A DNA stretch of 64,000 nt, taken from contig NC_084893.1 in the NCBI RefSeq assembly GCF_958979055.1, positions 27,483,487 through 27,547,486 of the forward strand, written 5' to 3'. Below are positions 1-11,256 of the stretch, one piece after another (the first letter of the stretch is position 1; every line of letters starts with the position of its first letter). The DNA comes from Alnus glutinosa. Taxonomy: Eukaryota > Streptophyta > Magnoliopsida > Fagales > Betulaceae. The notes under the pieces are model-generated. The model searched no databases. It saw only the letters and a program-made list of their open reading frames with translations, and was not told where the DNA came from. The position numbers were made by a program, and so were the translations under genes.

Positions 1-1330
1 GGAGGCTGAAAGCCTGAACATTTGTTAGGCTTCTTCTTCTTCTTCTTCTTCTTTGTTGAATTTGCACAATTTCCTCTAATTTATATCCAAAGTTTATTTT
101 TGTAGAATTATATAATAAATGTAAAAAGTAAGAGAATAGCGGAAACAAAAAATAATAATAAAGAACTTGAAAATTTGGAGTGGTTCTATCCATTGTATAT
201 TTAAGTCATTTAATAAAGATATAGTCTAGTTGAGCTATTTCCGGTGTTGAAATGATGGCCTGTTAAGGAACATGTAAGAATTGGTGTAGAAATTTTCAGT
301 GTAGAAAATTTTCTACAATCCACATATAAGATTGGCATGTGTCTTTTGGCATGTGAGAAACACATATTATTTAAATAGCACGTGCTTCTTATATGTTTTT
401 TTAATAGCATTAATAAAAAAAAAACGTGTGCTTCTCACATGTTTAAATAACACATGTCATTTTTATATGTGAATTGTAAGAAATTTCTTACAAATCAGTT
501 TGTAAGAAATTTTTGTCCATATACAATTATGTTACATGGTCAATTTATAAGGAACATGTGGTAGGCAAGGCTGTCAATCCAGGTTGGCGGGTTGGGTTCG
601 GGCCGACTTCCTTGACCTGTGAACCTGTTAATGGGTCAACCCAAATACAACCAGTTTTGTTAAACGGGTCAAACCTTGACAGGATTCGCAAGTGACCCAA
701 ATCAACCCCACTTGACCCTTTTATTACATGGGTCGCCCCATTTTACCTGTTTAAACCCAAAAACGATATATTTAACATGTTTGACCTAACCCACCACGAC
801 CCGTTTCAATATGTATTTATTATATATATATAATTTCGTAAACGGGTCAACCCGTGGGTCAATCAGGTTAACCTATTTATTAAACGAATCAAGTGGGTCA
901 ACACATTTATGAGCTGAACACGTTTATGTCAAGTTCTAACCGTCTAATGTCGTATTGGGTTTGCGAGTGGTATAAAAAATTGACAACTCATGTGATATAG
1001 GCTAGAAAAGGTAATCAAATCATAGAGATTTTATTAGACAAATATGATAAATACTTATGAGAAAAATATATCAAAGCTAGTATGGAAAATATTGTTAAAG
1101 TATGAATTAAATAATTAAGTTAACACATTCCTATCAATTTAAGCTTTTGAAATAATTGATGATTTAACATGGTATTATAATAAAGATCGTGAATTCAGAT
1201 CTTGACTCCCATAGTTTACATTCCATTTCAATTAAATTTAGCCTAAGCATTTGAAATAATTAGTGATTTAACAAATATCCCAAATAATATTCTAACAATC
1301 TATATGTCAAATTTTGTGATCTGTACGCAG

Positions 1331-1437
1331 GATTCTCCCTATTCCTTGCACTAGTGATAGACAGACTACATTATTATATTCAAGAACTCAATCTACTGAG
1401 GATCGGCTTGCTTTTTGTCCTCGTGCTAACAAGTTAA
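1331..1437 (+). pseudogene. BAP31-like exon 2, decayed (copy 1)
   Basis: After an acceptor AG at 1329-1330 the sequence translates as FSLFLALVIDRLHYYIQEL, the typical third membrane segment and following helix of plant B-cell-receptor-associated protein 31-like ER proteins. The frame then runs through an unrelated stretch to a TAA at 1435. Exon 1 would lie left of the window. The matching exon in copy 2 starts at 9446. No downstream coiled-coil exons were found, so this is a fragment and not a working gene. Confidence 0.7.
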
Positions 1438-2396
1438 ACCAGGATTATAGCAAAAAGCAGGGGATCCGATGGAGAAGACCTAGAAGACATAGATGATTCA
1501 TGTGTGTTCATTCATAAAATGATTTATATGTAATTTATCTGAATTGGTAGATGAAATGTGTAATTATGTTAAATTATCATTTATTTTAAAAGTTTATGTC
1601 GATAAGAAATAATGAATTTAATCATTTAATTAAATATTATATTACCCTTTCGCATGTATGGGTTCAAACTCTCCCCCAACAAGTTAGGCTCAACATGTAC
1701 AATATTTAATTGAATTGGAGGGTAAATTGTGAGATCAAAGTTTGATTCAAGACTTCTGTTTTGATACCATGTTAGATAATTACTTATCTTAAAATTTTAA
1801 TTGTTACATGAATACTTTCACAAACACGTAAGGAGATAATTTATTAGGGTTTGAGGGACCTAGATCCTTTAAATTTGTTAAAAGGAATTTAAACTTTTTT
1901 CAAACGTAAGGCTCAAGATTAATTTTCTGCATAATATTTCTTTAACCAAACATTGGTTTAAATAGGATTACAAAATAAAATCAGGTCAAATTCCCATAGG
2001 ACCCGTAAATACTAATATTACCTAAACTAGGAAAATAAAAGAAAATACAAAATCAAATCAAGTCAAATCTCCCGAGGACCCGTAAATATTAATATTACCT
2101 AAACTAAGAAAATAAAATAAAAAAATCTTCGTACTTGTCTAATACGGTAATTGGAGATAACTTTCCTTATTGCAATTAGAAATAAACTATAATAGGCTAC
2201 TACTCTTTTAAGACCCTATTCTAGTAACATTTAAACTTATTAAAAATATTAAATTTAATCATTTAATCAATATTCTAACAAATTACAAAGAATCGACGTG
2301 TCATTATAATTTCTTAGTCTACATATGATTACTGATCAACATGCAAGTTATATATGTGGTGCTGATTGGTGTAGCTCAGAAAGATCAATTTCCTCT

Positions 2397-2606
2397 TCAT
2401 AGCTCCATTATTTGATGATAATCGGGATTATGATGATGCTGTTTTAATTTTCTGCTTCCTTCTAGTCGTGGAAATATGCTGTCAAAGAGGTCATGCAATG
2501 GTTTGGAAGGGCCTACTTGGAGTTCAATGATCACCTGTTTGATTATTCCATGGGCATCAAATAGATTATTGAAAGGATTTCCCCGTATGAATTCATCATC
2601 ATGCAT
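2397..2606 (-). other. Unidentified antisense reading frame kept in both duplicates
   Basis: A 69-codon frame on the minus strand contains the segment NPFNNLFDAHGIIKQVIIEL. The same frame is readable in copy 2 at about 10500-10690, with conservative changes, and there it ends earlier at a stop. I do not recognise the family. It may be a decayed exon of another gene carried in the duplicated unit, or chance. No start context, intron boundaries or partner exons could be assigned. Confidence 0.25.
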
Positions 2607-3404
2607 GGTGCGACCACTGAAATTGATGCCATTGTTTCATTTTCATGATTACGTGTAAATGGAATACCACAATTGTTTAGTCTCTATTTCAATCGGGTGT
2701 CAACAATTGTATAATGATCTAAGAAAAATGCTAGTTATATGTGTTAATATTCTAAAATAATTAGTCAAGTTGTAATTGAAGCTCTCTAATATCGTTTATG
2801 AAGTCTAATTTTACATAATAAGGATTCACACAAAAACTCTTCTATAATCTACTTGTGATTCTATATGAATATTCATCTTTCTAACATGGAACTAAGGTGT
2901 TACATATTGTCGTTTCAGTAATGGTTCTGTGCATACAATAATGAATTTATTAATTAAACCCATATGAAACAATGGAGAACTTTTTATGTTTATATTTGAT
3001 TTGATTGGTAATGTGAACGCATTGTCAAGTTCCCATTTGAATATCCAGATGTAACTCAAATCTTCATAGTCTAAATTCAAGTTTACCTTCTAATTAGCTT
3101 AGTTGACAAGCCACTAATATTATAACAATAAAGTTTTTCTCCAAAATAAATTGGGAAAAATCTCTTCAAAAGTGTTGTTAAGGGCGGCACAACTTTTACT
3201 ACAACTTTTACACTCCCCTCAAACGGGAGACTTTATGGATAACTTGTGCTGCGTGCAATGTGAATTTGCTCATGTCATGCACTTTTGTTCCTACTTCCAA
3301 AAATCATCTTTGGAGCTATACGCACTGCCCTTGCTCTCTTAATAATGTATTGAGTGCAACAATGTCTGTACCCATAAATCAGATACTAAAAACCATCACA
3401 ATAC

Positions 3405-6400
3405 CTCATTCTCTTTCGTATGTTCTCTTACATCATATTGGTCCCCTTTGGTTACAACAAGATCTCCTTTATCATTTGTCCTCACATCAAGACAATCAAT
3501 TACCTAGACATAATTAATATAGTTTAGCATGGACCCTTTTTCAGAATACCAAAATACAAGAGAATGGCATAGCCCAAAAAGAAAAATGAGATAAAAATTC
3601 TTCAAATCCCCGTGATATCATTAGTTGGGCCTGGCCATAAGTGGTGTATAGACAAAACTAAAAATTTAAGAAACAAGCATGTGGGAACACAAAGACACAG
3701 AAAAGGAGGGGGAAACTTAATAGAAGAAGAAAAGGTTTTATGTTCAACTACTATTACCCTTTTTGCAAGTTTTGAAGCTTTCCCCTCAATAGGCTTCTGT
3801 CTTCACATCAACATTTCAGAATGTTAATAGTTAAACTGAGAAGTTGAGAAACATATGAGATGTATACATATCAAAGGTATGAAGGCTACCTTCATTGTGG
3901 CTGACTTCGGAAACAAGAATCTTCTCAATACCGAAAGACCGACATCTGAAATATTCATTTTCAGGTATTACTGATGTCAATGGAGAAGTTAAATGATTTT
4001 TTATATATCTAAGCCCCTTTTCTCTTTTTTTTTTTTTTTTTTTAAATTTTTATTTATTTTTTTATTTTTTTATCTATAAAAAGATATTTGATTTACAATG
4101 AAACTTATTTGGTAATCCTAAAATGCCAAATGGTTAGAATGCGAACAAGATCAGAGAGAACCCACTACCTAAACCCTGGAAAGACATTTTACCCTTGGCT
4201 TGGATCTGGGAAAGAATGTAGAAAAACAATTTGTTTTTTATGCTTAGGAAATGACACTAATTTCTTATGCAGTACAACATTTTCTACTTTTCTTTTTCTT
4301 TTTTGAGAGTTAAAGCCTTAAACTTTAATCCTTTAAAATTCTTTTTCAGAAAGAACTCCCAAGTAAAACAACATGTGAGAAGGCTTTCTTTACTCCATAA
4401 TAACTTGCTCCTGAAAGGAAAATATGGAAGATTTTTGCAATTATCCTCAATGCCAACAGAAAAGCGAGATTTGAATCAGTACAATTTGAGCTACCACATG
4501 AAGGCCAGAAAAACAAAAAAGACAAAAGAGGAAGGGTGAATGAGAGTAAAACATATCTTGCCTCCACTCTTTTCTGGGTGGAACTGAACTGCATGCACAT
4601 TTCCTCTTCTAACAGATGCTATAAAGTCGACACCATAGTTGCAGGTAGATGAAAACCACTCTTTGTTGGCATCTGACTGGAAAAAAACAAAGAGGTTAAG
4701 TTATTAAATACATGAAACTCATGGTATTTATGGTTTAGCATGCAACAGCTATATTAAGAAGGCAGCCTTTTTAAACAAAAAGATAAATGATGTACTGGCA
4801 TAGCACGGTAAGAGTGAACAAAGTAGACATGACGGTTTCCAATATCATCCAAAATTTCGGAGTCTTCTTTGATTTGCAAAGCATTCCAGCCGATATGGGG
4901 TACTCTGAAATCATTTGACGTGTCAAAACGCCCAACCACACCTGGTATTAAGCCAAGACCATTTACTAAGACACATGTAAAGCTGTTAATTGAAGTTAAA
5001 GGAACAGAAAATGGAAGTATAGACTATGTTTACATATACAATGTAGAAAAGTTAGAATGTATTCTGTTCAATTCAGAGGGAATTTATACCCAACTAAATA
5101 GTCTTGCATATTTAGGAATAACTATACTTCTTCATCTCTTTTGTATTTTACAGAATCAGACACCTTCATTTCACACAGAACTCTATCTCTCTAAATCTTT
5201 TACCCTTTTTCTCTAAGTCCCTCTAGAATATTTTTATTATTATTATTATTATTTTATTATGATGGCAACAGAGTACATGAAGCCACCACCATAATCAACA
5301 TCACCGCCACCACCACCATCATATAAGTCCACTAAACTGCAAACCGTAGTTGTTGAGTATGTAAACATGATACAGAAATGATTATCATTTTTCAATGCGA
5401 AAAAATAAAATAAAATAAATAATAAATAAACATAGAGAAATATTACATAAATGAATGCTGTCACTACTGCATTTCATTCACATTTCCATATACTTCTAAA
5501 TTAGATGTATGTTCAGATGACCAAAGACTGAAAAAGAAAAAAGTATAAAAATTTCACATAGATTCAGATATGACTGACCAGGTCCATTCTCCTCACTAGA
5601 CTCAAAAAGTAACTGAAGTCCAAGACAAATGCCCAAAAAGGGGCGATCTTTCTCAATATAGGTACAGAGTGCTTCAGCCATCCTGCAAAACATCAAAACA
5701 CTCAAAACTCTGACAAATGAATATAATTAGCTTAAATCATACATATATGCCACTAACGCACTTCAATGCACAATACAACAAATTGATCCAAATAAACAGT
5801 CCACAAAATTTAAAACAAAACACACCCTTTTTTGTTCAACACATCCATGGCCGCAGCAAATGCCCCAACGCCCAGAAAATAAGTCGATTTGCCTTTAAAA
5901 TGTCCTCTGGAGTTTGCACCTACATTTGAAGTAATAAAAATAAATAAATAAAACAAATTTACTACATTTTCACATGTATATTCAATTCTTCATCCATTCT
6001 AGGCAAACTATATATATTTGCTCACTATATTAAAATCCGTACTAAACTAACCGTGCTTCTCACTCATTCAAAATTAAACAAATAAATTAGAAAAAAACTT
6101 AAAACATATACTCTTTTTTTGGATGAATAAAAACATATACTTTTTTCGCTCCGAACGCGTAGTCTTTGATAAAATGCCACTAACATGCTTCCAAATGATA
6201 CAAAACAATTGAATAAAAAGAATGTTACGAAATTTTAAGAAAATGAGAAAATAGCTCACATCTTTGATGTCAAAGCCGAGATGGCGAATCGCATTCCTCA
6301 CGCTACGAACATTGCCAGCGCCATAATCGAGTAACGTGACAACTGAAAAAAAAAAAAAAAAAAAGAGAGAGAGAAAAATAAACAAATAAATTATCAGGAA

Positions 6401-6619
6401 GCATAAAATTAATGAGAGAGACAGATAGAGAGTACCAGAGTCTCCAGAGGCTCGGACCGAGAAGTTTCTTGGAGATTTGAATTTACAATAACTGTTGCGG
6501 ATATTATTGCGACGAAATAAGAGAGATGAAGAGGAAGATAATGGTCGAGCTGTTAAAGAGTGAGAAGACAAAGACGAAGCTGAAGCTGAAGAAGAAGATG
6601 CAAATGGAGCCGCCTCCAT
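3405..6619 (-). CDS. HISN4: Imidazole glycerol phosphate synthase hisHF (HISN4-like), exons 1-9; frameshifted, 3' part missing
   Basis: Family role: plastid enzyme of histidine synthesis. A glutaminase (HisH) half feeds ammonia to a cyclase (HisF) half that makes imidazole glycerol phosphate and AICAR. Exons: 6436-6619, 6260-6342, 5826-5919, 5579-5682, 4796-4965, 4562-4676, 3890-3945, 3758-3796, 3405-3503. A Ser/Arg-rich N-terminus looks like a chloroplast transit peptide, followed by [14 protein letters not shown]. The catalytic Cys is in GICLG (exon 4), and His and Glu are in QFHPEKSG (exon 6). The HisF half begins KLAKRVIDCLDV and stops after [13 protein letters not shown]. All exon phases join except exon 3, which is 94 bases where 95 are needed; the loss falls where PGVG should be, near 5873. 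The intron after exon 6 uses a GC donor. About 275 expected C-terminal residues are not in the window, and duplication copy 1 begins about 65 bases past the last donor. I chose the start at 6619; an ATG two codons upstream (6625) is also possible. Confidence 0.88.
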
Positions 6620-6944
6620 TGTCAAAGCTCGAAAATTCAGCTCTCTCTCTTATGTGGGTTCGCTTCTCTTCGCTACAGAGTCTGAGTAATAACTGGTTTT
6701 AAGTCCCTAGCTCTCTGCCTACACGAAACGGCGGCGTTGTGATTATGGTTGACTATGGTTGAGTAGGGATGAACCCAAATTTATAAGAGAGCCCAAAATT
6801 TATAAGACGAGCCCATTCTGTTTTATTCCTTTTGAGCCTGAAAAGGCTGAAGCCCATTCTGTTTTTTTTTTTTTTAATCCTCCCGTGCATATTTCCTCCT
6901 ATTCGGTTTAGAAGAAAAACTGTCCAAAGGAAAACCACTTTAAG

Positions 6945-7583
6945 ACTTGTTCCGTTTAGTTTACGGAATAGACCATTAGAATGAAATATATATTCTTATG
7001 GAATGGTCATTTTTTTTATTTGGTAGGAGTCTATTCTTACGAAGAGGAATACCTATTCCTAAGGGAATATACTATATTTTTCAGAAAAAAACCATTTATT
7101 TTATATTTTTTCTTCCCTTTTTTTTTTTAAAAATAAAAATAAAATAAAATAAAATAAGAAACCTTTCACTTGCTGGCTGACCACCCATTAGGGTGGCTGG
7201 CCAACCCATATATGGCGCCGGGGGTGGTCGCATCACCCCCGAAACGCCTCGTGGTAGACCCTCGAGGCATTCCAGAGGTGGTACGACCACCTCCCCGACT
7301 GGTTTCGAGGGTGGTTGCAACCACCCCCGACTCTTGATGAATGGGTGTCAGCCACCCACTGGTTTTTCAATTTTTTTGTGTTTTTTTAATAATTTGAGTT
7401 TTTTCTTTTAAAAAAAAAATGTTAGAGTTTCTTTTAATAATTTTGATTGGATTCCAATTAAAATATATGAGTTGTTACTAAACTAAAGAGTATGAAATAA
7501 TCTTTCCATTCTGTTTGCTTTTATTCCTGGTAATAAGTATTCTGTTTCCTAATAGAATACTCATTCTGTAAACCAAATGAAGC
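6945..7583. mobile_element. MITE-like element with terminal inverted repeats
   Basis: The left end (cttgttccgtttagtttacg at about 6945) is matched by the reverse complement of the right end (attctgtaaaccaaatgaag at about 7563-7582). Both ends carry repeated GGAATR/ATTCC motifs. No transposase reading frame was seen. It lies just upstream of the HISN4-like gene and has a GC-rich palindromic block nested inside it. I could not define a target-site duplication. Confidence 0.6.
7171..7352. repeat. GC-rich inverted repeat nested in the MITE
   Basis: The arms ggctgaccacccatt (left) and aatgggtgtcagcc (right) enclose a very GC-rich centre with further local palindromes (gtggtcgcatcaccccc, ggtggttgcaaccaccc). 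Its composition is sharply unlike the AT-rich host MITE, which suggests a separate insertion. Similar motifs (ggggtggtcgcgactccc) occur near 56990. Confidence 0.5.
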
Positions 7584-7789
7584 TTACGTTATCTTGTACT
7601 TCTTGAGGTCACAGTGGAAAGTATAATTCTTTGATTGGGCCGAAAGTTTGGAAGAGTACGTAAGGTGAATTCTAAAAGGAGATACCAAAAGTAACACAAG
7701 ACCATACGTGTTCTAGGCTCCCTTTTAGGCCATCTTCAGCATAAAAGATCGATAAAGTAAGTTTTTTGTGCGTGGGCTACATTGCAAAG

Positions 7790-9549
7790 ATGATTCAGCT
7801 TTTGTTTACGCTTGTGTTGGCGGAAATGGCTGTGATTCTGATCCTTATGTTCAGAACCCCAGTAAGGAAGTTGGTGATTATGGGGTTGGAGCGGTCGAAG
7901 CAGGGAAGGGGTCCGTTGGTGGCAAAGACCGTGGCAGGAACAATGATGGTGCTCTTTAGCTCCACCGTATATAGTGTGATGAAAATCCGGAAACGTTCAA
8001 CCGAAGCCGGCATGCTTAATCCAACCGATGAGGTTCTTATGGCACGTCGTCATCTGGAAGCGTCTCTTGTAGGTACAAAACCTCTTAACACATTATTAAT
8101 ATATTACGAAGGGTTGCTATTTGTTTACAACTTATCCAATATCTATGTTCTAGGAGGCTGAGCATTTGTTAGGCTTCTTTTTTTTCTTTTTTCTTTTTTC
8201 ATGAATTTGCACAATTTCCTCTAATTTATATCCAAAGTTTATTTGTGTAGAATTATATAATAAATGTAAAAATGTAAGAGAATAGCGGAAACAAAAATAG
8301 TAATAAAGAATATGGAAATTTAGAGTAGTTCGGCCTTAAAGGCCTTCGTTCCATCAGTACTGGAAAGAGCTCAACTAGACTATATCTTTATTAAATGGCT
8401 TAAATATGCAATTATGTAACATGGTCAATTTATAATGAATGTGTGGTAGGCAGGGTTGCCAATCCAGATTAGCGGGTCGGGTTCGAGTCGACTTGCTTGA
8501 CTCGCCAACCCTCTAAGGGTCAATCCAAACACAACTCATTTAATTAAACAGGTCAAACTCTGACAGAACTTGCAAGTGACCATTTTTAGTAAATGGGTTG
8601 TCCCATTTTACCTATTTAAACCCAAAAGCGACATATTTAACATGTTTGACCTAACCCACTACGACCGTTTCAACATGTATTTATTATATTAAATATATAT
8701 AATTTCGTAAATGGGTCAAGCGGGCCAACCCGTTTATGAGCTGAACACGTTTATGTCAAGCTTTAAACTTTTAATGTCATATTGGATTTGCGGGTCGTGT
8801 AAAAAATTGACAGCTCAAGTGAGGTAGGCTAGAAAAGGTAATCAAATCATAGAGATTTTATTAGACAAAAATAATAAGAGAAATGCTTGGTTGTACATTC
8901 CTATTCCATTCCCATCTCACTCTTGTTTACATGAACTAATAATGTGAAAGATAGTAGAGAAAGTGTAGTGAGACCCTAAATTTTTTAACAACATTATTGG
9001 TTCACGTAGACAATGGTGGAATAGGAATAGGATGTAAGTGTACAACCAAACATTTCTCATATGATAAGAGAAAATATTTGGTTGTACACTTATATCCTAC
9101 TCCTATCTCACTGTTGTCTACGTAGACCAATAATGTGAGAGATAGTATAGAGAAATATAAGCTAAATACTTATAAGAAAAATATATCGAAGCTAATATGA
9201 AAAATATTGTTAAAGTATTAATTAAATAATTAAGTTAACACATTCCTATCAATTTAAACTTTTGAGGTAATTGATAATTTAACATGATATCACTGTAGAG
9301 ATCGTGAATTCGAACCTTAACTCTCATACTTTACATTCCATTTCAATTAAATTTAGCTTAAACATTTAGAAAAATTGGTGATTTAACAAATATCCTAAAT
9401 AATATTCTAACAATTTATATGTCAAATTTTGTGACCTGTACACAGGATTCTCCCTATTCCTTGCACTAATGATAGACAGACTACATTATTATATTCAAGA
9501 GCTCAATCTACTGAGGATGGGCTTGGTCATGGAGCGACTAAGAAGTTAA
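7790..9549 (+). pseudogene. BAP31-like ER protein gene, exons 1-2, frameshifted and truncated
   Basis: The family (BAP31/YET-like) consists of three-pass ER membrane proteins with a cytosolic coiled coil, acting in sorting of membrane proteins. Exon 1 (7790-8072) is intact: it starts MIQLLFTLVLAEMAVILILM, continues through TPVRKLVIMGLERSKQGRGP, and ends RRHLEASLV plus one base at a GT donor. Exon 2 (9446-9549) joins in phase to give G-FSLFLALMIDRLHYYIQEL. The frame then reaches TAA at 9547. One added base near 9536 would reopen a frame reading ATKKLNQDYSKKQ, so a single-base deletion is the likely first lesion. The coiled-coil exons that normally extend the protein to about 220 residues were not found. 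An in-frame TTG at 7766 is not the start; ATG 7790 matches the family N-terminus. It could still be transcribed as a protein of about 128 residues. Confidence 0.68.
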
Positions 9550-11256
9550 ACCAGGATTATAGCAAAAAGCAGGGGATCCGATGGAGAAGACCAAGAAGAC
9601 ATAGATGATTCATGTGTGTTCATTCATAAACTGATTTATATGTAATTTGTCTGAATCGGTAGATGAAATGTGTAATTATGTTAAATTATCATTTATGTTA
9701 AAAGTTTACGTTAATAAGAAACGATGAATTTAGTCATTTAATTAAATATTATATCACCCTTTCGCGCGTGTGGGCTCAAACTCTCCTCTAACAAGTGAGA
9801 CCCAACACGTATAATATTAAATTGAATTGTAGGGTAAACTGTGAGATCGGAGTTTGAATTCAAGACTTCTATTCTGATACCTTGTTAAATCATTACTTAT
9901 CTTAAAATTTTAATTGTTACGTGAATGCTTTCACAAACACATAACGGGATAATTTGTTGGGTTTTGAAGAAACTTAGATCCTTTAGATTCGTTAAAGGAA
10001 ATCTAAACTTTTTCAAACATAAGGATTGAGATTAATTTTCTGCATAATATTTCTTTAACCAAACATTGGTTTAAATAGGATTACAAAATCAAATCAGGTC
10101 AAATCCCCATAGGACCCGTAAATACTAATAGAGTAATGATTCTTGCATAACTCTCACACAACTTTTGCACAACACTTAAAACTTTTTTTTATAATCAATC
10201 ATTAGATTTGTTTTCCTACACGTGGGCCCTAAATATTTCAATGGTTAATCTTAAAAAAAAAAAAAAAATTGTTATTACTCTTTTAAGACTCTATTCTTGT
10301 AACATTTAAACTGATTGAAGATATTGAATTTAATCATTTAATCAATATTCTAACAAATCACAAGAAATCAACACATCATAATAATTTCTTAGTCTATAGA
10401 TGATTACTGATCAGCATGCAAGTTATACATGTGGTGCTGATTGGTGTAGCTCAGAAGGGTCAATTTCCTCTTCATAGCTCCATTATTTGATGATAATTGG
10501 GATTGTGATGATGCTGTTTTAATTTTCAGTTTCCTTCTAGTTGTGGAAATATGCTGTCAAAGAGGTCATGCAATGGTTTGGAAAGGCCAACTTGGAATTC
10601 AATGATCACCTGTTTGATTATTCCATGGGCATCAAATAGAATATTGAAAGGATTTCCCCGTATGAATTCATCATCACGCATGGATCATCACGCATGGCAT
10701 TGTTTCATTTTCACGATTACATGTAAATGGAATACCACAATTGTTTACTCTCGATCTTCTTCAATCGAATGTCAACAATTGTATAACGACCTAAGAAAAA
10801 TGCTACTTATATGTGTTAATACTCTAAAATAGTTAGTCAAGTTGTAATTGAAGCTCTCTAATATCGTTTATAAAGTCCAATTTTACTTGATAAGAAATCA
10901 CACGGGATTCTATGTAAATATTCATCTTTTTAACATGAGACTGAAGTGTTTACATATTGTCGTTTCAATAATGGTTCTGTTCAAACAATAATGAATTTAT
11001 TAATGAAACTCCATATGAAACAAAGGAGAATTTTCATGTTTATATTTGATTTGGTTGGTAATGTGAACGCCTTGCCAAGTTCCCATTTGAATATCCAGAT
11101 GTAACTCAGATCTTCATAGTCTAAATCCACTCAAACGAAAGACTTTATTATGACAACTTGTGTTGCGTGCAATGTGGATTTGCTCATGTCATGCACTTTT
11201 GTTCCTACTTCCAAATATTATCTTTGGAGCTATACACACTGCCCTTACTCTAACTA
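8155..11256. repeat. Segmental duplication, copy 2
   Basis: This copy is directly repeated relative to 1-3338. Differences from copy 1 are a MITE pair inserted at 8878-9155, a replaced stretch at about 10130-10275 (cttgcataactctcacacaac ... poly-A) where copy 1 has a different AT-rich block, and the inverted orientation of about 75 bases at 8334-8408. The right edge, near ctttggagctatacacactg, marks where similarity to copy 1 ends. It lies directly downstream of BAP31-like exon 1. Confidence 0.85.
8878..9058. mobile_element. MITE (GAGAAAT..TTGGTTGTAC family), absent from copy 1
   Basis: The terminal inverted repeats are gagaaatgcttggttgtaca at the left and tgtacaaccaaacatttctc at the right. 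Length is about 181 bp with no coding capacity. Copy 1 of the duplication has an uninterrupted site here (acaaatatgataaatact, about 1036), so this is a clean filled/empty pair. A second, partial element of the same family begins at about 9068, immediately after a short atatgataa flank, and runs to about 9155. Confidence 0.75.

Larger units (their letters stand above)
1..3338. repeat. Segmental duplication, copy 1 (left end off window)
   Basis: This stretch matches 8155-11256 in the same orientation, at an offset of about 8 kb. The first bases (ggaggctgaa...) match the sequence just after BAP31-like exon 1 in copy 2, so the unit continues to the left of the window. Similarity ends near 3335, shortly after a segment beginning gggagactttatgg. 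The copies differ by small substitutions, a short inverted segment near 194-266, an extra 240-bp block at about 270-510, a locally duplicated 70-bp block at 1970-2115, and about 130 bp at 3080-3212 that copy 2 lacks. The unit includes a block rich in gggtcaaccc motifs (about 560-970), a kind of dispersed repeat common in plant genomes. Confidence 0.85.

Noticed and set aside
3890-3945. Idea that the HISN4-like gene ends after exon 7
   Set aside because: Exons at 3758-3796 and 3405-3503 continue the protein in frame, so the break is further on.
7096-7411. Gly/Pro-rich frames on both strands
   Set aside because: They lie in the GC-rich palindrome nested in a MITE and mirror each other.
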